Of a stretch of 54,059 bases of DNA, positions 9,114 through 18,180 are shown in pieces. The stretch lies in NCBI GenBank assembly GCA_964423745.1, contig CAYRGG010000026.1, forward strand, positions 1-54,059, read 5' to 3'. The stretch is from CAYRGG01 sp964423745. Its GTDB lineage: Bacteria; Pseudomonadota; Gammaproteobacteria; Competibacterales; Competibacteraceae. How positions within the stretch are numbered: position 1 is the first letter of the stretch; every line of letters begins with the position of its first letter. The notes under the pieces are model-generated. The model did no database searches. It was not told the DNA's origin and saw nothing but the letters and a program-made list of their open reading frames with translations. A program made the translations under genes and the position numbers.

Positions 9114-10091
9114 TTAAAGTAAGTCTTCAACATTGGCGCGTTCTTCGCGCAATTCTTGCTCAGTAACCTGCATTTTTTCCCGGCTGAAATCATCGATGGG
9201 AATATTCTGAACGATTTCATAGTTGCCGCCTTTGCAGGTACATGGAAAAGAATAGATCACGCCTTCGTTAATGCCATAACTGCCATCGGCAGGCACTGCC
9301 ATACTCACCCAATCGCCATCGGGAGTGCCCAGCGCCCAGTCACGCATATGATCGATGGCGGAAGAGGCTGCCGAAGCCGCTGAGGAAGCGCCCCGGGCTT
9401 TGATGATGGCAGCGCCACGCTGCTGGACAGTGGGAATAAAGTCATCCCGGTACCAGCTCTGTTCAACCACATCAGTAGCTGGTTTACCCTTAATGAGACA
9501 TTCCCGAATATCTGGATATTGAGTCGCCGAGTGATTACCCCAAATGATAATTTTTTTGATGTCGTTGACATGGCTATCGGTTTTCTCCGCCAGTTGGCTA
9601 AGTCCCCGGTTATGGTCGAGACGGGTCATGGCGGTAAATTGGCGGGGATCTAAATCGGGGGCATTGGCAGCGGCGATGAGGGCATTAGTATTGGCCGGAT
9701 TACCGACCACTAAAACCTTAACGTTGCGGGCTGCATGGTCATTGAGGGCTTTGCCTTGGGGTCCAAAAATAGCCCCGTTAGCCGTCAGCAGGTCTTTGCG
9801 CTCCATGCCCGGACCCCGGGGTCGGGCACCCACCAACATGGCAAAATCCACGTCTTTAAAGGCCACGTTGAGATCATCGGTGGCCACCACGCCAGCCAGG
9901 AGGGGAAAGGCACAATCGTTGAGTTCCATCACCACCCCCTGTAAAGCTGGCAACGCTGGGGTGATTTCTAAAAGATGTAAAATAACAGGCTGATCAGGGC
10001 CCAACATATCACCCGCGGCAATACGAAAAGCCATAGCGTAACCGATGTTGCCAGCACCACCCGTGATAGCTACGCGAATTGGATTTTTCAT
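9114..10091 (-). CDS. mdh: Malate dehydrogenase (NAD-dependent, soluble type)
   Basis: A 325-residue LDH/MDH-superfamily enzyme that interconverts malate and oxaloacetate in the TCA cycle. The N-terminal Rossmann motif is AITGGAGNIGYAM; the mobile loop with substrate Arg residues is VGARPRGPGMERKDLL; NPANTN and the Asp-Arg-His relay (TRLDHNRGL; IWGNHSATQYPDI) are intact. Length and the GNHSATQYPD form place it with the cytosolic/actinobacterial-type MDHs rather than the ~312-residue E. coli type. Its ATG follows AAGGAG. It is flanked by prpE and icd, all on the same strand but with gaps of 150-290 bp, so they are probably separate transcription units. Confidence 0.95.
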   Translation of the reverse strand: MKNPIRVAITGGAGNIGYAMAFRIAAGDMLGPDQPVILHLLEITPALPALQGVVMELNDCAFPLLAGVVATDDLNVAFKDVDFAMLVGARPRGPGMERKDLLTANGAIFGPQGKALNDHAARNVKVLVVGNPANTNALIAAANAPDLDPRQFTAMTRLDHNRGLSQLAEKTDSHVNDIKKIIIWGNHSATQYPDIRECLIKGKPATDVVEQSWYRDDFIPTVQQRGAAIIKARGASSAASAASSAIDHMRDWALGTPDGDWVSMAVPADGSYGINEGVIYSFPCTCKGGNYEIVQNIPIDDFSREKMQVTEQELREERANVEDLL

Positions 10092-10379
10092 AGATTAAAC
10101 TCCTTATAAAGTCTCGTGGAAAAGATAATGAGATCAAACAACATCAAGATTAGATTGTACCGTTTCAATCATTAAGATTAGCAGCAATCCCATGGCTTTT
10201 GGCGGCAATAGACTATATTAACCCTATTAAATTTAGGTAATAACACTCACAGAAGCACAACTCTGTACTTCTGGAGGAGGTTTTTGTTTTATCGCTGTTC
10301 GCTTAAAAATGACTGTCTGTTTTTAGCTTAAATCATTTGCAGGCATGAAAGCGTCAAGGTGGTCTTTATAAATAAACGC

Positions 10380-12152
10380 TTATAATAGATCATCTGCCCA
10401 GCCAAACTCCTCCACGGTACGGAAAAGATCCGTATCGGAGACAATACCGACGGGTTTATCATGTTTGGAAACCACTACACGGCGAATATTGGAGCGCACC
10501 ATATGGCTGGAGACCTCTAGCAGGGAGGTATCGTCTGGCACCATCACCACCGGACGGGTAGCAATCTCGCCAACCTGCACTCGAGTCGGAGAGCGATTAG
10601 TGCTGATGATTTTATTGACCACATCCCGTTGTGTCATAATGCCCCACCGTTCATCGTTGGCATCGGGTGCCACCAGAACGGCATGACGATTTTGTTCCCG
10701 CATCCGTTGCATGGCGCGATTAACAAGTTCCGTTTTATTCACCACAACGATGGGGTGCATGATCGAGCCAACGGTCTGCGGAACACGCCCAGACACTTCC
10801 ATGGCTTCCTCAGGGTTTGCTACTCGTTGTGCTTCCCGCTCTTTGCGAGTGGCTTCCAAAAGGGTGCGTCGCTGGGCTTCTTCCTCCACAAGATCGGACG
10901 CGCTGCCCTTGATCTTGGCGATCAACAGATCGGCAAATTGACTGGTGGAGACTTCTTGGGAACCTTCCATTTGCCGGGCAAAATCATAGGTCACGGTTTT
11001 ATCGGCAATGACTTTTGGGTAAGCTGCATTGATTAAGTCGGCTGCCTCTTTCCAACCCATATACTCCAGCATCATCACCCCAGATAACAGCAGAGAGCTG
11101 GGGTTGACCTTGTCCAGGTTCGCGTATTTGGGTGCCGTACCATGGGTGGCCTCGAAGACCGCTACATAATCAGCAATGTTGGCCCCTGGAGCAATACCGA
11201 TACCGCCCACTTCGGCGGCGACTGCGTCAGAAAGGTAATCTCCATTGAGGTTCATGGTGGCGAGCACATCAAACTCTTCGGGACGCAGTTGCATGAGTTG
11301 AAAGGTAATATCGGCGATACGATCCTTGATGACTATTTTGCCTTCCGGTTGTACGCCGCCATAGGTGCTGTAAAGTTCAGTTTCCGTAATGGTCTGCTCT
11401 GGAAACTCTTCCCGAGCCACTTCATAACCCCAGTTGCGGAAGGCACCTTCGGTAAATTTCATAATATTGCCTTTGTGTACCAAGGTTACGCTCTCGCGTC
11501 CGTTGTCGATGGCGTATTGAATGGCTTTACGCACCAATCGTTTGGTGCCAAAGGCGCTGATGGGCTTAACACCGAGACCGGCGTCTGGGAAGAAATCTAC
11601 CCCCATTTCTTCCCGCAGAAATTTAGCGAGCTTTTTGTTATCCTCGCTGCCACTGGCATATTCGATACCGGAATAGACGTCTTCGGTATTCTCCCGATAG
11701 ATCACCACATCCACCTTATCCGCATGGCGCAGCGGGGAGGGTACTCCCGAGTAGTAACGAACTGGACGCACGCAGGCATAAAGATCCAGTTCCTGACGCA
11801 GGGCGACATTGAGCGAGCGAAAACCGCCGCCCACAGGCGTCGTTAAGGGTCCCTTGATGGAAACATAGAGGTCTTTTAATGCGGCTAACGTTTCGTCAGG
11901 AAAGTAATTACCATCATAAATTTCTGCCGCTTTTTCGCCCATAAATAGTTCGCACCAATGGATTTTACGGGCGCCGTTGTAAGCTTGTTCGACAGCCGCC
12001 TCCCAAACCCTCAAACAGGCAGCCGTAATATCTGGCCCTATACCGTCACCTTCAACGTAACCGATAATGGGTTGGTCGGGTACGTAAAGCTTACCGTCGC
12101 GAACCGAAATTTTTTCCCCAGTCTCGGGGAGAGAGATATGCTCGTAGGCCAT
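10380..12152 (-). CDS. icd: NADP-isocitrate dehydrogenase with C-terminal CBS-domain pair
   Basis: A 590-residue protein, about 170 residues longer than E. coli Icd (416). Residues 1-~415 are a complete Icd: Ser113 in GGGFRSLNVALRQ sits exactly at the E. coli AceK phosphorylation position, followed by RPVRYY and YRENTEDVYSGIEY. NADP-specifying residues Lys-Tyr (HGTAPKYA) and Tyr/Arg (TYDFAR) are present. After a charged, probably helical linker (about 415-465), residues ~468-585 form two CBS motifs (TVGSIMHPIVVVNK... and VGEIATRPVVMVPDD...RRVVVSKHDKPVGIVSDTDLF). CBS pairs bind adenine nucleotides, so allosteric control of the TCA branch point by energy charge is an inference. ATG follows GAGGAA. 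Divergent from oxyR. Confidence 0.93.
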   Translation of the reverse strand: MAYEHISLPETGEKISVRDGKLYVPDQPIIGYVEGDGIGPDITAACLRVWEAAVEQAYNGARKIHWCELFMGEKAAEIYDGNYFPDETLAALKDLYVSIKGPLTTPVGGGFRSLNVALRQELDLYACVRPVRYYSGVPSPLRHADKVDVVIYRENTEDVYSGIEYASGSEDNKKLAKFLREEMGVDFFPDAGLGVKPISAFGTKRLVRKAIQYAIDNGRESVTLVHKGNIMKFTEGAFRNWGYEVAREEFPEQTITETELYSTYGGVQPEGKIVIKDRIADITFQLMQLRPEEFDVLATMNLNGDYLSDAVAAEVGGIGIAPGANIADYVAVFEATHGTAPKYANLDKVNPSSLLLSGVMMLEYMGWKEAADLINAAYPKVIADKTVTYDFARQMEGSQEVSTSQFADLLIAKIKGSASDLVEEEAQRRTLLEATRKEREAQRVANPEEAMEVSGRVPQTVGSIMHPIVVVNKTELVNRAMQRMREQNRHAVLVAPDANDERWGIMTQRDVVNKIISTNRSPTRVQVGEIATRPVVMVPDDTSLLEVSSHMVRSNIRRVVVSKHDKPVGIVSDTDLFRTVEEFGWADDLL

Positions 12153-12473
12153 GTAATCGCGTTCCTCATTGTACGATGGTAATGTGAAAAAATTAATGAA
12201 TATGAAAGCTAGCTATGTCAAAGCTTGTGGGTTTTAGTACTTATCCTGCTACGCCCGCTCTTGATGTGACCAGATTCTAAAATGCGACGACATTATTGTT
12301 TTGCTAACGTCCCTTAGGGTTATTCGCTTATTATTATTGGTTAATTTACGCAAAAAGCTACACGCAAAAAAAATTTGTGTCTACTAGAGTAGAGTATCTT
12401 CCATTGTGGCTTTGGATAAACCTAGCTACCATCGTAGGTTTGTGAAGGCTTAAAATTTTACAACACACCGCTG
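12153..12473. promoter_or_regulatory. Divergent icd/oxyR intergenic region
   Basis: A 321-bp AT-rich gap with no credible gene. It must hold the outward promoters for icd and oxyR. I could not fix an OxyR operator or -35/-10 pair with confidence. Confidence 0.5.
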
Positions 12474-13409
12474 ATGACCCTGACTGAACTCCGTTACATC
12501 GTCGCCGTCGCCCAGTGGCGCCATTTTGGACGTGCAGCCAATGCCTGTTTTGTGAGTCAACCTACCCTCAGTGTCGCAGTACGTAAACTGGAGGATCAAT
12601 TAAACATTGTGATATTCGAGCGGGGACCGGGTGATGTGACCATTACCCCCGTAGGCCAGCAGGTGGTTGCACAAGCACAACGGGTATTGGAAGAGGTAGA
12701 GGTCATTTCGCAAATTGCGGTGCAGGGGCAAGATCAGTTGTCAGGCGTGTTAAAACTTGGCGTGATCTATACCATTGGTCCTTATTTGCTGCCACAACTC
12801 ATTCCATTATTGCACCAACGTGCTCCGCAAATGCCCTTGCAGATTGAAGAAAATTACACAGCGGTTCTCGATGATCGTCTCAAGCAAGGCCAACTGGATG
12901 TGGTTATTATTTCGTTTCCCTTCGATGAACCAGGGGTGACGACAGAGCCGCTCTATGAAGAACCTTTTGTCGTGGTCATGCCGAAAGGCCACCGTCTCGA
13001 GCAAACCCATGTCATCCAACCCCATCAGTTAGCGCAAGAAAAATTATTATTGTTAGGCTCAGGGCATTGTTTTCGTGATCAAGTTCTGCAGGCGTGTCCC
13101 GAATGCGGTCAAACAGGTATTGCTGCGGATAACATTCAGCAGGGTTTCTCGGGTAGTTCTTTGGAAACCATTCGGCTCATGGTAGCCACAGGCATCGGCG
13201 TGACGGTTTTGCCGCAAACCTCCGTTAACAGTTATCCCTATCCGGCCGATTTGCTCAGTACCCGGCCATTTGCTGAGCCGTTGCCTAAGCGTATAGTTGG
13301 CTTGGCATGGCGCAAACGCTTTGCCAGACCAGCGGCAGTGCAAGCGGTGGCTGAAGCCATTCGTGACTGTCCGCTGGGTCATATGGTGCAAGTACTAGAG
13401 TCGGATTAA
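12474..13409 (+). CDS. oxyR: OxyR hydrogen-peroxide-sensing LysR-type regulator
   Basis: A 311-residue LysR-family regulator. The N-terminal winged helix-turn-helix is MTLTELRYIVAVAQWRHFGRAA...FVSQPTLSVAVRKLEDQL. The effector domain contains GSGHCFRDQVLQAC, placing the peroxide-sensing cysteines at 199 and 208, identical in position and spacing to E. coli OxyR, so disulfide-based activation of antioxidant genes is expected. A third cysteine follows three residues later (ACPEC), and C-terminal TGIGVTVLPQTSV is typical of the family. It is divergent from icd and convergent with the epimerase gene. No catalase or peroxiredoxin gene lies adjacent. The assignment is firm. Confidence 0.95.
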   Translation: MTLTELRYIVAVAQWRHFGRAANACFVSQPTLSVAVRKLEDQLNIVIFERGPGDVTITPVGQQVVAQAQRVLEEVEVISQIAVQGQDQLSGVLKLGVIYTIGPYLLPQLIPLLHQRAPQMPLQIEENYTAVLDDRLKQGQLDVVIISFPFDEPGVTTEPLYEEPFVVVMPKGHRLEQTHVIQPHQLAQEKLLLLGSGHCFRDQVLQACPECGQTGIAADNIQQGFSGSSLETIRLMVATGIGVTVLPQTSVNSYPYPADLLSTRPFAEPLPKRIVGLAWRKRFARPAAVQAVAEAIRDCPLGHMVQVLESD

Positions 13410-13513
13410 AATCAGGATAGTACTAAGTAATAATGATTTCATTGCATTGTTATAGTAAATAACACAACAATAAGCTACGCAACAGCCTCATTCATCTCGC
13501 CTAATTGATTGTT

Positions 13514-14482
13514 TTAACGAGCCTTTTGCGCTACCTGTTCTGCCACCCAAGGATAAGTTTGGCGTAGTCCACCCATGAGTGGTTCACTAGGTTTCCAGTC
13601 AAGCATTTTATAAATCAAGCGATTATCAGAGTTACGTCCTGCTACACCTAGAGGTCCCGAGATGTGTCTAATGGACTGTTCTTTACCAGCCACTTCCATG
13701 ATCATTTTAGCCAACTGGTTAATGGTGACCATCTCCTCAGAACCAATGTTGACAGGACCGGCCCAGTTGGATCGCGTCAACCGGATGGAACCCTCCACGC
13801 ATTCATCCACGTAGAGAAAGGAACGAGTTTGCTCGCCAGTACCCCATAACTCTATTTCTCCATCGGAAGGCGCTTCGGCCACCTTACGACAAAGTGCTGC
13901 GGGAGCCTTCTCGCGACCGTCGTTCCACGAACCTTCCGGGCCGAAGATATTGTGATAACGAGCGACACGTACTTCCATGCCTTTATTGCGTCCAAAGGCG
14001 AGATAAAGTCGCTCGCTGAATAACTTTTCCCACCCGTATTCACTATCTGGATTAGCCGGATAGGCGCTACTTTCTTCACAGTTAGGATTATCCGGATCTA
14101 ATTGATTATGCTCAGGATACATGCAGGCCGAAGAGGAATAAAAAATACGCTTGATATTGCGCTTATGGCAAACCTCTAGCATATTTAAATTAATCAAAGC
14201 GGAATTATGCATAATATCCGCGTCATTCTCGCCGGTAAAAACAAAACCCGCGCCACCCATGTCAGCAGCTAATTGATAGATTTCGTCAAAACGCTGATCC
14301 ACTGCATAGCGACAAACATAGGGGTCTCTCAAATCACCAATAATAAAATCATCGGCGTGGGTCTCAGCAAAGCGCGGATACTTTAAATCCACTCCTCGGA
14401 CCCACATATTTTCTTTCTTTAGTCTTTTAACTAAGTGACTACCAATGAAACCGCCTGCACCACATACAAGTGCTTTCTTCAC
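13514..14482 (-). CDS. GDP-mannose 3,5-epimerase-like NAD-dependent epimerase
   Basis: The frame extends further upstream, but a GTG at 14482 behind AAAGGAG, immediately before the Rossmann motif (KKALVCGAGGFIGSHL), is the right start: 322 residues. This is an extended SDR. The catalytic region SSSACMYPE plus YGWEKL (Tyr-x3-Lys), the GREKAPAALCRK segment, WGTGEQTRSFLYVDECVEG and GVAGRNSDN match the plant and bacterial GDP-mannose 3,5-epimerases closely. These turn GDP-D-mannose into GDP-L-galactose (and GDP-L-gulose), so the locus may supply L-galactose to a polysaccharide. It heads the downstream end of the minus-strand polysaccharide cluster. A related UDP-sugar epimerase is the alternative, though the GREKAPAA-RNSDN pattern makes that less likely. 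Confidence 0.82.
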   Translation of the reverse strand: MKKALVCGAGGFIGSHLVKRLKKENMWVRGVDLKYPRFAETHADDFIIGDLRDPYVCRYAVDQRFDEIYQLAADMGGAGFVFTGENDADIMHNSALINLNMLEVCHKRNIKRIFYSSSACMYPEHNQLDPDNPNCEESSAYPANPDSEYGWEKLFSERLYLAFGRNKGMEVRVARYHNIFGPEGSWNDGREKAPAALCRKVAEAPSDGEIELWGTGEQTRSFLYVDECVEGSIRLTRSNWAGPVNIGSEEMVTINQLAKMIMEVAGKEQSIRHISGPLGVAGRNSDNRLIYKMLDWKPSEPLMGGLRQTYPWVAEQVAQKAR

Positions 14483-14656
14483 TTGTTTTCTCCTTTGAAT
14501 GCCCAACAATAAATTTTGAATTAGGCTTAACTTCTGCGTTATTAGAGCATGCAAGAAGTTGAAACCGTCTAAAAGATCATTTTCAATACTCTTACATAAA
14601 GCTTCATCCATAAAGAAAGCAGCTTATCGGAGTTCATCAAGAGCCGCTTAGTATTC

Positions 14657-16018
14657 TCATGCAGGTTTTTCTCGACTAACTCTTCCAATAGCCGTGCTGA
14701 CAAGCCCTGTGCGCTGAAACACGCGTCTGGCGAGAATAATATTCCAAATTGCAAGACTAGCTGCGGTTGCTGTCGCAGCCCCTTCTATACCAAAGGATGG
14801 GATCAGAGCGAGGTTGAGCAGAACATTGACGCCTGCTGCCGCACTGATACCCCAAGCCGAGTCCCGCTCGTGACCTGTCATGTTCAAGATAAACGCTACC
14901 GAACCCATAGCCGCGTTAATAAGTTGACCCGCGCACAAGATCACCAGTGCCCAATAACCGCCGGTAAACTCTGAGCCAAATAAGAAACCTAGAATTTGCT
15001 CCCCGAATAGAGTAAAGGCTAAAGCCACGGGCAGGGCGCTTGCGAGTATCAGCCGAGCACTCCAGGTGAGCATATGCTGGAGCCGTTCGTGATCGCCCGC
15101 TTTATAAAGACGAGCGATATGTGGCGAGATAACCATATTGATAGCCCCTAAAGTGAACGCCACCAAATGGGCTCCATGGGCCGCGATTCGGTATACCCCA
15201 ACATCCTCTGCGGTAGTGAAAAGCCCTAGCATAACAATATCAGTCTGATTATTAATAATCTGCATGCCAGCGATAAAACTAAGCGGCAAGGCGCTGGCTA
15301 GCCAAACCCGGGTATTGTAAGTTGGTGTTGCCGCACGGACAGGGTTAGGAAGGGCGCGCAAAAGCAGTACAGCACCAACAACAAAGGCTACAAATGCCGC
15401 AAGGGCATGCAGCGCCATCGCCAGGGCTGGCGTTAGAGTTTGGCTGCTAAACAATACCATGGCGCTAATGAACAGGACCATGAGTCCTGGTCGCAATAAA
15501 TTTTCTGGAAGCTGCCCTTGAATCACGCGGCGTAATCCTCGCAGCGCAGCGCCACGCAGGTTGCCTAGCGCGGTTAACGGTACCAGCACCAGAGCCCATG
15601 CAAAGGTGTTAATTTGAACAGATGTGAATTGGTCTGCTAATCCCCAAGCAATGGTTCCCAACACAGCAGTGATGAAGAAAGTAATTAAAAAAACCGCTTG
15701 ATTTGCGCGCATTAGGAGACCGCGCATCAGACCCCATTGCTCCTTGACATGCGCATAAGCCACTTCCCGAACGACGAGTGTTGGCAGACCCAACTGCGCG
15801 GGAACGGCCATCAGCGTAACCAGAGCATAAGCGTAGGCATAAATACCATAACCCACTGCTCCTAAAGCACGGGCAAGCAACATCGAGACTGCAAGATTGA
15901 GCGCTGTAAAAGTGATTTTTAGGGCTATGCTGCCGGTTGCTCCGCGGATGAGGTGTGCTCGCAGACCTTCACCGCGGAGGCTGGATAATAGGTATCGGAA
16001 TCGGTGGCCCTTGTTCAT
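14657..16018 (-). CDS. Wzx-type polysaccharide flippase (MOP superfamily)
   Basis: A 453-residue polytopic protein with about 12-14 predicted hydrophobic helices (for example NLAVSMLLARALGAVGYGIYAYAYALVTLMAVPA). The opening RGATGSIALK...LARALGAVGYGIYAYA is characteristic of oligosaccharide flippases of the MATE/MOP superfamily (RfbX/Wzx, polysaccharide synthase family). It should move lipid-linked repeat units across the inner membrane. The C-terminus ends about 170 bp upstream of the epimerase start. Its presence with a Wzy-like protein at 31525 suggests a Wzx/Wzy-dependent pathway; Wza/Wzc-like export genes are not in the window. Confidence 0.9.
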   Translation of the reverse strand: MNKGHRFRYLLSSLRGEGLRAHLIRGATGSIALKITFTALNLAVSMLLARALGAVGYGIYAYAYALVTLMAVPAQLGLPTLVVREVAYAHVKEQWGLMRGLLMRANQAVFLITFFITAVLGTIAWGLADQFTSVQINTFAWALVLVPLTALGNLRGAALRGLRRVIQGQLPENLLRPGLMVLFISAMVLFSSQTLTPALAMALHALAAFVAFVVGAVLLLRALPNPVRAATPTYNTRVWLASALPLSFIAGMQIINNQTDIVMLGLFTTAEDVGVYRIAAHGAHLVAFTLGAINMVISPHIARLYKAGDHERLQHMLTWSARLILASALPVALAFTLFGEQILGFLFGSEFTGGYWALVILCAGQLINAAMGSVAFILNMTGHERDSAWGISAAAGVNVLLNLALIPSFGIEGAATATAASLAIWNIILARRVFQRTGLVSTAIGRVSREKPA

Positions 16019-16086
16019 TATAATTTATAGGTGTAAATTTAAAATTTAATGATTGATATATTGAATGAAAAACCGCAATGTCCTTG

Positions 16087-16959
16087 CTATTTCCAATGAT
16101 TTAAATCGCGGTTAAGAAATTTGGCAAGTTGCTCGTTTTCTTTCTGAAAAACATGACTTAAGTTTTGTCGCATCTGGTTGCTTAAAACAATATTATGATC
16201 ATGCTTTTGATTTATTTTCAGTAAGTTCGCTCGTAATTTCTCACGAGTTTTCTTCCAAGGAATTAGGATGCGCAACAGTTTTTTTTCGACACCTTGACTA
16301 TTAATACGTTGTAACAAAGTTATACTGCGAGGGGCGGTTGCTTTATGGAATTTTTGACCCATGTTGGGTGGAGTGAAATCCTGAGAAACATTAAGAAATT
16401 TAAAGACAGTTTGCAGGCAGTGTAAGGTGTTTTCGCTAAGATCTTCTGTCAGCAGGAACAGCATATTAGATCTATCGGTATGCTTAAGAAAGCGATCGAT
16501 TTGACGCAAGTAAAATCCACGATTGACATAACTGTAACGCAAATTTTCCATGAATCCTTTTTTAATGCGCTCTGCTTCTAGAGCTACCGCTTCCTCGAAT
16601 GTAAAGGGTTCTAAACCTCTCCTATAGGACATCAAATAATGTGAAAAGGCCCTCTCGATAGGATTACGGAAAATAAAGATAAACTTCATATTCTCAAAAT
16701 CGAGATGCCTAATCATACGGTTCATAGACTCGTCGACATACATATACTCTGGATCTACTTCGCCTACCGCCCGCTCTTGATGCCACTCAGAGAAATATTG
16801 CTCATAATAGGAGATGCCTTGATTATAAAAACGTTCGTGGACAAAAAACTTTGTTTCCTTTTGGGCTGGCAGGTAAATATCTGGATGTGTTATCAAATAG
16901 TTGTATAGAGATGTTGTGCCTGATTTCTGCGCACCGACCACAAGGAAATTTGGTAGCAT
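16087..16959 (-). CDS. PAPS-dependent sulfotransferase 1 (NDST/heparan-type)
   Basis: A 290-residue soluble sulfotransferase. The 5'-phosphosulfate-binding loop is at the N-terminus (VGAQKSGTTSLYNYL, residues ~7-21) and the 3'-phosphate-binding motif in FIFRNPIERAFSHYLMS, both intact. The acidic catalytic residue is likely in the KETKFF or GEVDPEYMY region. The family transfers sulfate from PAPS to hydroxyl or amino groups of glycans. It lies directly upstream of the flippase and downstream of a beta-propeller-like protein, in a set of four sulfotransferases, so a polysaccharide acceptor is the natural inference. Acceptor identity cannot be read. Confidence 0.9.
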   Translation of the reverse strand: MLPNFLVVGAQKSGTTSLYNYLITHPDIYLPAQKETKFFVHERFYNQGISYYEQYFSEWHQERAVGEVDPEYMYVDESMNRMIRHLDFENMKFIFIFRNPIERAFSHYLMSYRRGLEPFTFEEAVALEAERIKKGFMENLRYSYVNRGFYLRQIDRFLKHTDRSNMLFLLTEDLSENTLHCLQTVFKFLNVSQDFTPPNMGQKFHKATAPRSITLLQRINSQGVEKKLLRILIPWKKTREKLRANLLKINQKHDHNIVLSNQMRQNLSHVFQKENEQLAKFLNRDLNHWK

Positions 16960-17091
16960 ATGTTAGCTCAGCGATATAACAAAATCTTGACACCGTTTTT
17001 TTGATTAAAAAAACTGAACGCTTGCATATTGACTCTTCAAAAAACATTTGCGAGATTCAAAAAAATCTTATCATTTAGTCATGAAATATTG

Positions 17092-18105
17092 CTATAAACG
17101 CATAAGCGTGTCTGCTAAATATTGAGGAATAACATATATATTGTTGATTTGCTCTATCCCGTCACTTACATTAATTTGCCCTATACAAGCACCATCTTTT
17201 GTTTTAAATACTTGCACCATGTTCCCATTGGGCAAATCATTTGATTCACGATAACGCGCCCTTTTTTCTGAAATGCCAGCATAGAACAAACTACCATCCT
17301 TAGAAAGGTCAGCGCCTCTACCCCAGCCGTTAGTAGAAATTTTATTTTTTAGACGCCAGTCTGAGCTATAAACATTGATTGCCTCGTTACCACTGTCAAA
17401 AATCCAGTATTCTCCATTCACAATTCTCACAGTATGTGGTGCTTTCAGCCAGAGCTGTATGCCCTTTCCAGTTTTTAAATCAATAACTCCACCATCACCC
17501 TGTTTTTTTATAAGTCTCTTAGCGATGCGAGTCAGTAATTGCTTACCAGTAGTATGGTGAACAAGGGCATACAATTTTCCATCTATCCCCTTAAAAACTT
17601 GATTACAATGGAATCGATCAATTTCTTGCGATTCAGTTTCATCATTGCTCACAGGTTTATCGATTAAAGTGGTTTTTAGTTTAAACCGTTCTAATTGAAT
17701 TCGGTGCAAAACTTTTCGACTTTTAATGTCGAGCGCAACAACTTCATCATAACCTGTATTTGCCAACCATAATAAGTTATCAATGAGCGTAATTTCGTGT
17801 ACATCCTTCAGATTGTCTACTTCTAACGGAGTTGTTATGATGTTTTCGTCCAACCGTAACTCGATAAGGTCTGGTCCCGTAGTTAAGTAGAGAGCTATTC
17901 CTTCATGTAATTGGTAAACAATTGAGCTGACACCAACTTCACCCCAATTGTCGAAGAACGAGGGCTTTGTTATTTTGCCGTCGTTAAATATTTGAACAGG
18001 ATTGATTTCAGACCGGCTGTGATAGCGATCCTCTATTTTCGCATTTAATGAGCCAAGCACCAAAATAGCTTGATCAGAAGGTATAATTTCTTTATTGATT
18101 TTCAC
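17092..18105 (-). CDS. Beta-propeller-like protein (TIGR03032/DUF4915-like pattern)
   Basis: A 337-residue protein without signal peptide or membrane helix; the start is a GTG at 18105 without a strong ribosome-binding site. It consists of short beta-strand repeats. The stretch KAPHTVRIVNGEYWIFDSG...ISTNGWGRGADLSKDGSLFYAGISEKRARYRE has the PH...R..G..W..DSG...GxxRG....YxGIS spacing that I associate with TIGR03032/DUF4915 propeller proteins. It sits between two sulfotransferases, so it may be an accessory or binding protein for sulfated glycan synthesis. No catalytic residues can be named. Fold prediction moderate, function unknown. Confidence 0.55.
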   Translation of the reverse strand: MKINKEIIPSDQAILVLGSLNAKIEDRYHSRSEINPVQIFNDGKITKPSFFDNWGEVGVSSIVYQLHEGIALYLTTGPDLIELRLDENIITTPLEVDNLKDVHEITLIDNLLWLANTGYDEVVALDIKSRKVLHRIQLERFKLKTTLIDKPVSNDETESQEIDRFHCNQVFKGIDGKLYALVHHTTGKQLLTRIAKRLIKKQGDGGVIDLKTGKGIQLWLKAPHTVRIVNGEYWIFDSGNEAINVYSSDWRLKNKISTNGWGRGADLSKDGSLFYAGISEKRARYRESNDLPNGNMVQVFKTKDGACIGQINVSDGIEQINNIYVIPQYLADTLMRL

Positions 18106-18180
18106 AACATCGATGTCTGTATTAAACTGGATTGTTAAATAAAAATTTATTGTCTAAGGTATTTAGATCGTACACTCAAA

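Noticed and set aside
11142..11846. 234-codon open frame on the plus strand opposite icd
   Set aside because: It is fully antisense to the conserved Icd core, has no ribosome-binding site and a composition dictated by the real gene.
14483..14656. N-terminal extension of the epimerase and an overlapping 61-codon frame
   Set aside because: The GTG at 14482 has a strong ribosome-binding site and begins at the conserved Rossmann strand; the extension has no family counterpart.
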